Shown here in pieces: positions 61,944 to 64,000 of a DNA stretch of 64,000 bases (positions are counted from its first letter, which is position 1; the number at the start of each line of letters is the position of its first letter). The notes under the pieces were generated by a model. It worked only from the letters and a program-made list of their open reading frames with translations. It was not told the DNA's origin and made no database searches. Position numbers and translations under genes: made by a program. The stretch is from Candidatus Andeanibacterium colombiense (GTDB taxonomy: Bacteria > Pseudomonadota > Alphaproteobacteria > Sphingomonadales > Sphingomonadaceae): positions 1,798,001 to 1,862,000 of the forward strand of contig CP119316.1 in assembly GCA_029202985.1 (NCBI GenBank), given 5' to 3'.

Positions 61944-62020
61944 GATGACCTCCTCTGGCTGTGGAGTTGCCGCCGATAGCCGATCCGGCGCCGCCGGGGA
62001 AGATCGGCCTGCGCGCGCCG

Positions 62021-63043
62021 TCAGTCATAAATCAGCGCGATCCCGCCGGGCAGCGTGATCATCCGCAGGCCAAGCAGCCTGGCGGTGTTGGCCAGCGCCA
62101 CGTCCGGCGTCCGGGTGCTGAACGCGCCCGAGACGGTGCGGGCGCCGATGCCGGAGCCCAGTACGAACACCGGCGCCGCGCGGTAGCGCTGGATCTCCGC
62201 GACCACGTCGCGCAGCGGAGCGCGGTAGAAGATGATCTGCCCTTCGCGCCAGGCGAAGGCGGCCGAGGCATCGTAAACCGGCTGCCGCTGCGCCGCGCCG
62301 CTTTCGACGAAGGCCTGCTGCCCGGCAGTGAGGATCAAGTTGCTTGCTGGATTCTCGGAGGGGCCGAACCGCACCCTGCCCTGCGCCACCGTCACAGTGG
62401 TCCGCGCGCCGTCCATCCGCACGTTGAAATGGGTGCCGAGCACGCGCACGCGGGAATCCCCGGCGGCGATGGTGAAGGGATGCGCCGGATCGCGGGCGAC
62501 GTCGAAGAACGCCTCGCCGCGCAGCAGCTTCACTTCGCGTCGCCCCGGGGCAAAGCGCAGGTCGATCGCCGAGCCGCTGTTGACCGCGACATGGGTGCCG
62601 TCGGGCAAGCGCATGTCGCGGGTCTCGCCGGTCGCGGCGATGCCGTCGGCCTGCAGCCGCAGCGCCAGCTCGGGCACTGTCCAGAATCCGGTCACCAGCA
62701 CCGCCGCGCAAGCCGCCAGCATGCCGATCCGCCGGCGCCGCGGGGCGAGGGCATGCTCACGAGCGGCGGCGTCGCGCGCGGCGGGCTGCACTGCCTCGCG
62801 CAGCGCGCCCATCTCGAACCATGCGAACTCATGCGCCGGGCGTTCCGCCAGCCAGACTTCGAACGCCGCGCGCTCATCCAGCCCGTGCGGCCCGGAGAGC
62901 CGCTCGGCCCACAGGGCCGCCGCCTCGAGTTCGTCGAGACCCGGCTCCTCGAATTCGGGTACGATCGCTTCCATCATGTCCTCTCGACGCACGGTCTGAT
63001 CCGCGTGCCCATCCTTCCGGTCTTTTCCGTTATTATCGTTCAT
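62021..63043 (-). CDS. FecR-family anti-sigma regulator J
   Basis: A protein of 340 residues with an N-terminal charged extension (MNDNNGKDRKDGHADQTVRR) before the DUF4880 segment (AALWAERLSGPHGLDERAAF), a transmembrane helix (IGMLAACAAVLVTGFWTVPE), FecR domain (RLPDGTHVAVNSGSAIDLRF; GEAFFDVARDPAHPFTIAAG; VRVLGTHFNVRMD) and C-terminus LPGGIALIYD. The ATG at 63043 overlaps the sigma J stop (ATGA); one two codons earlier is possible. Confidence 0.92.
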   Translation of the reverse strand: MNDNNGKDRKDGHADQTVRREDMMEAIVPEFEEPGLDELEAAALWAERLSGPHGLDERAAFEVWLAERPAHEFAWFEMGALREAVQPAARDAAAREHALAPRRRRIGMLAACAAVLVTGFWTVPELALRLQADGIAATGETRDMRLPDGTHVAVNSGSAIDLRFAPGRREVKLLRGEAFFDVARDPAHPFTIAAGDSRVRVLGTHFNVRMDGARTTVTVAQGRVRFGPSENPASNLILTAGQQAFVESGAAQRQPVYDASAAFAWREGQIIFYRAPLRDVVAEIQRYRAAPVFVLGSGIGARTVSGAFSTRTPDVALANTARLLGLRMITLPGGIALIYD

Positions 63044-63636
63044 GGCCATAGACCTGCCTGGACCAGCCGCTCGCGGATATGCGCGTGCGCGGCGGCGAGC
63101 TGGTGCTTGACGGTCTTCTCGGCGATCCCGAGCCGCAGGCCCGCTTCCTTCGCAGTCAGCCCCTCGCCCCGGCACAGCAGGAAGGCCTTGCGCCGGGCCG
63201 GCGGCAATTCATCGACCACGATCCTCAAGTAATCCACCGCACGCCGGGCCATGTAGCTGCGCTCCGCATCGGGCGCGGTGCTCGCGACGCCGGCGGGATC
63301 CGCCTCGGTATCATAGAAAGCGGCACGAAAGCGGTTGCGCCGCAACCAGTCGAGCGCGAGATTGCCGGCGACGCGCTGGAGGAACGCCTCGGGATTGGCG
63401 ATTTCGAACGGTGCTCCATCGGAGGCGCGGGCAACCCGCAACCATACTTCCTGCAGCAGATCCTGCGCGGTGTGCTCGCAGCCGGTGCGGCGGCGCAGGA
63501 AAGCGGCGAGCGCGGGGCCGAGGCGCAGATAGGCTTGATAGAGCGGCGCCAGTCCTTCCGGCACGCCATCGGCCAGCGCCCGCGCGGTGCGGGCCTGCGC
63601 CAGAGACACCACCGGATCGCCCGCCTTTCCGCCCAA
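63040..63636 (-). CDS. FecI-family ECF sigma factor J
   Basis: A protein of 198 residues with region 2 (HTAQDLLQEVWLRVARASDG; AFLQRVAGNLALDWLRRNRF) and region 4 (LPPARRKAFLLCRGEGLTAK, EAGLRLGIAEKTVKHQLAAA), ending GLWP. The proposed start is a TTG at 63636; a GTG at 63612 is an alternative, but PVVSLAQAR aligns with the N-terminus of sigma C, which favours the longer form. The promoter element lies 52 bases upstream. Confidence 0.9.
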   Translation of the reverse strand: MGGKAGDPVVSLAQARTARALADGVPEGLAPLYQAYLRLGPALAAFLRRRTGCEHTAQDLLQEVWLRVARASDGAPFEIANPEAFLQRVAGNLALDWLRRNRFRAAFYDTEADPAGVASTAPDAERSYMARRAVDYLRIVVDELPPARRKAFLLCRGEGLTAKEAGLRLGIAEKTVKHQLAAAHAHIRERLVQAGLWP

Positions 63637-63688
63637 TCGCCAGCCCTTTCGGCAGCCGGAGTGCCGCCACCATGACGGTCTACCCCAT

Positions 63689-63722
63689 CGCTCGACGCGC
63701 GGGGAGCGGGATGGGCCTATCG
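63689..63722 (-). promoter_or_regulatory. Cassette J promoter copy upstream of sigma J
   Basis: Minus-strand CGATAGGCC-N15-GCGTCGAGCG, as upstream of receptor J. Confidence 0.8.
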
Positions 63723-63748
63723 CGCGCGCGAATTATTTTCGGCCGGCG

Positions 63749-64000
63749 TCACTCCGCGGGATTATACCTCTGGACGAAGGCGACCGCCGCTTCGAGCATC
63801 TGCTTGCGCGTTTCTGCGCGCGAGAGCCAGTGGTCCTCCGACTTGAGTTCGACGAACTGGTAGGGCTTGCCTGCATCCTTGAGTGCATCGGCCATTATCC
63901 TGCTCTGTTCGAACGGGACCACCGTATCGTCGCGCCCGTGGATCAGCAGGATCGGCGCATCGGCGCGCGCGGCGAAATGGCGCGGCGAGATCGCATCGAA
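63749..64000 (-). CDS. Peptidase S9/prolyl-oligopeptidase-type hydrolase (partial, C-terminus only)
   Basis: About 83 C-terminal residues in an open frame running off the right edge, ending with TGA at 63749-63751. The stretch APILLIHGRDDTVVPFEQSR carries the catalytic aspartate position of alpha/beta hydrolases, and KSEDHWLSRAETRKQMLEAA carries the catalytic histidine in the D-H-W context typical of S9 dipeptidyl/acylaminoacyl peptidases. The serine nucleophile lies outside the window, so the subfamily cannot be fixed. It lies next to the sigma J promoter and may be part of the peptide theme of the locus. Confidence 0.8.
   Translation of the reverse strand, partial: FDAISPRHFAARADAPILLIHGRDDTVVPFEQSRIMADALKDAGKPYQFVELKSEDHWLSRAETRKQMLEAAVAFVQRYNPAE

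Noticed and set aside
1..64000. Lasso-peptide biosynthesis genes (short precursor, B and C maturases)
   Set aside because: FecI/FecR, receptor and peptidase genes made this worth checking, but no precursor-like short gene or maturase was found in the window.
1..64000. CRISPR arrays, tRNA or rRNA genes, insertion sequences
   Set aside because: No regularly spaced short repeats, cloverleaf-like genes, transposase motifs or flanking inverted repeats with target duplications were seen.

Overview
The window is high-GC bacterial DNA. It probably comes from an alphaproteobacterium of the order Sphingomonadales. The basis is gene content (FecI/FecR/TonB-dependent receptor arrays, DUF6356-like and SEC-C-like proteins), codon bias and spacing; genus cannot be decided from sequence alone. 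No rRNA, tRNA, CRISPR array, transposase or phage gene was seen.

The dominant feature is an array of cell-surface-signalling cassettes. There are 10 TonB-dependent transducer receptors (nine complete, one cut by the left edge; called A to J here from left to right), 11 FecR-type anti-sigma regulators, 12 FecI-type ECF sigma factors and one protein with only a sigma region 4 domain. Layout: cassette A (1-3583); orphan sigma, sigma-4-only protein and DUF6356-like protein (3608-4766); Lrp/AsnC regulator (4807-5351); exbB-exbD-tonB plus a small periplasmic protein (5364-7943); a FecI/FecR pair without a receptor (8057-9614); two lipoproteins flanking a BacA/YddA-like ABC transporter (9778-13149); cassette B (13574-18121); M3 oligopeptidase and two MarR-type regulators (18132-21245); cassette C (21461-26095); a Phd/ParE toxin-antitoxin pair and a small periplasmic protein (26165-27174); cassettes D and E (27320-36450); divergent cassettes F and G (36467-45945); a PLP enzyme and an aromatic amino acid hydroxylase (45950-48246); cassette H with two thioredoxin-fold proteins lacking CXXC (48258-54067); cassettes I and J (54071-63722) with a broken SEC-C gene; and the C-terminus of an S9-type peptidase at the right edge.

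Two regulatory designs are visible. In cassettes C, F, G, I and J the sigma gene and its receptor gene carry the same promoter-like element, with a -35 box particular to that cassette and the same 23-base start-to-start spacing. This looks like private autoregulation. In cassettes A, B, D, E and H the sigma genes instead share one common element, TTG(C/T)-N19-CGTT. The same element, at identical spacing and in the right orientation, lies upstream of the orphan sigma gene, the Lrp gene, exbB-exbD-tonB, both lipoproteins, the ABC transporter and the M3 peptidase: 12 sites in all.

Together these genes suggest a coordinated outer-membrane-to-cytoplasm import pathway. Cysteine-rich TonB receptors would take up the ligand, ExbBD-TonB would supply energy, the BacA-like transporter would carry it across the inner membrane, and the M3 (and perhaps S9) peptidase would degrade it, under a common promoter and an Lrp-type regulator. 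Peptides are the substrate class that best fits this set. That is an inference; siderophores remain the default substrate for receptors of this family.
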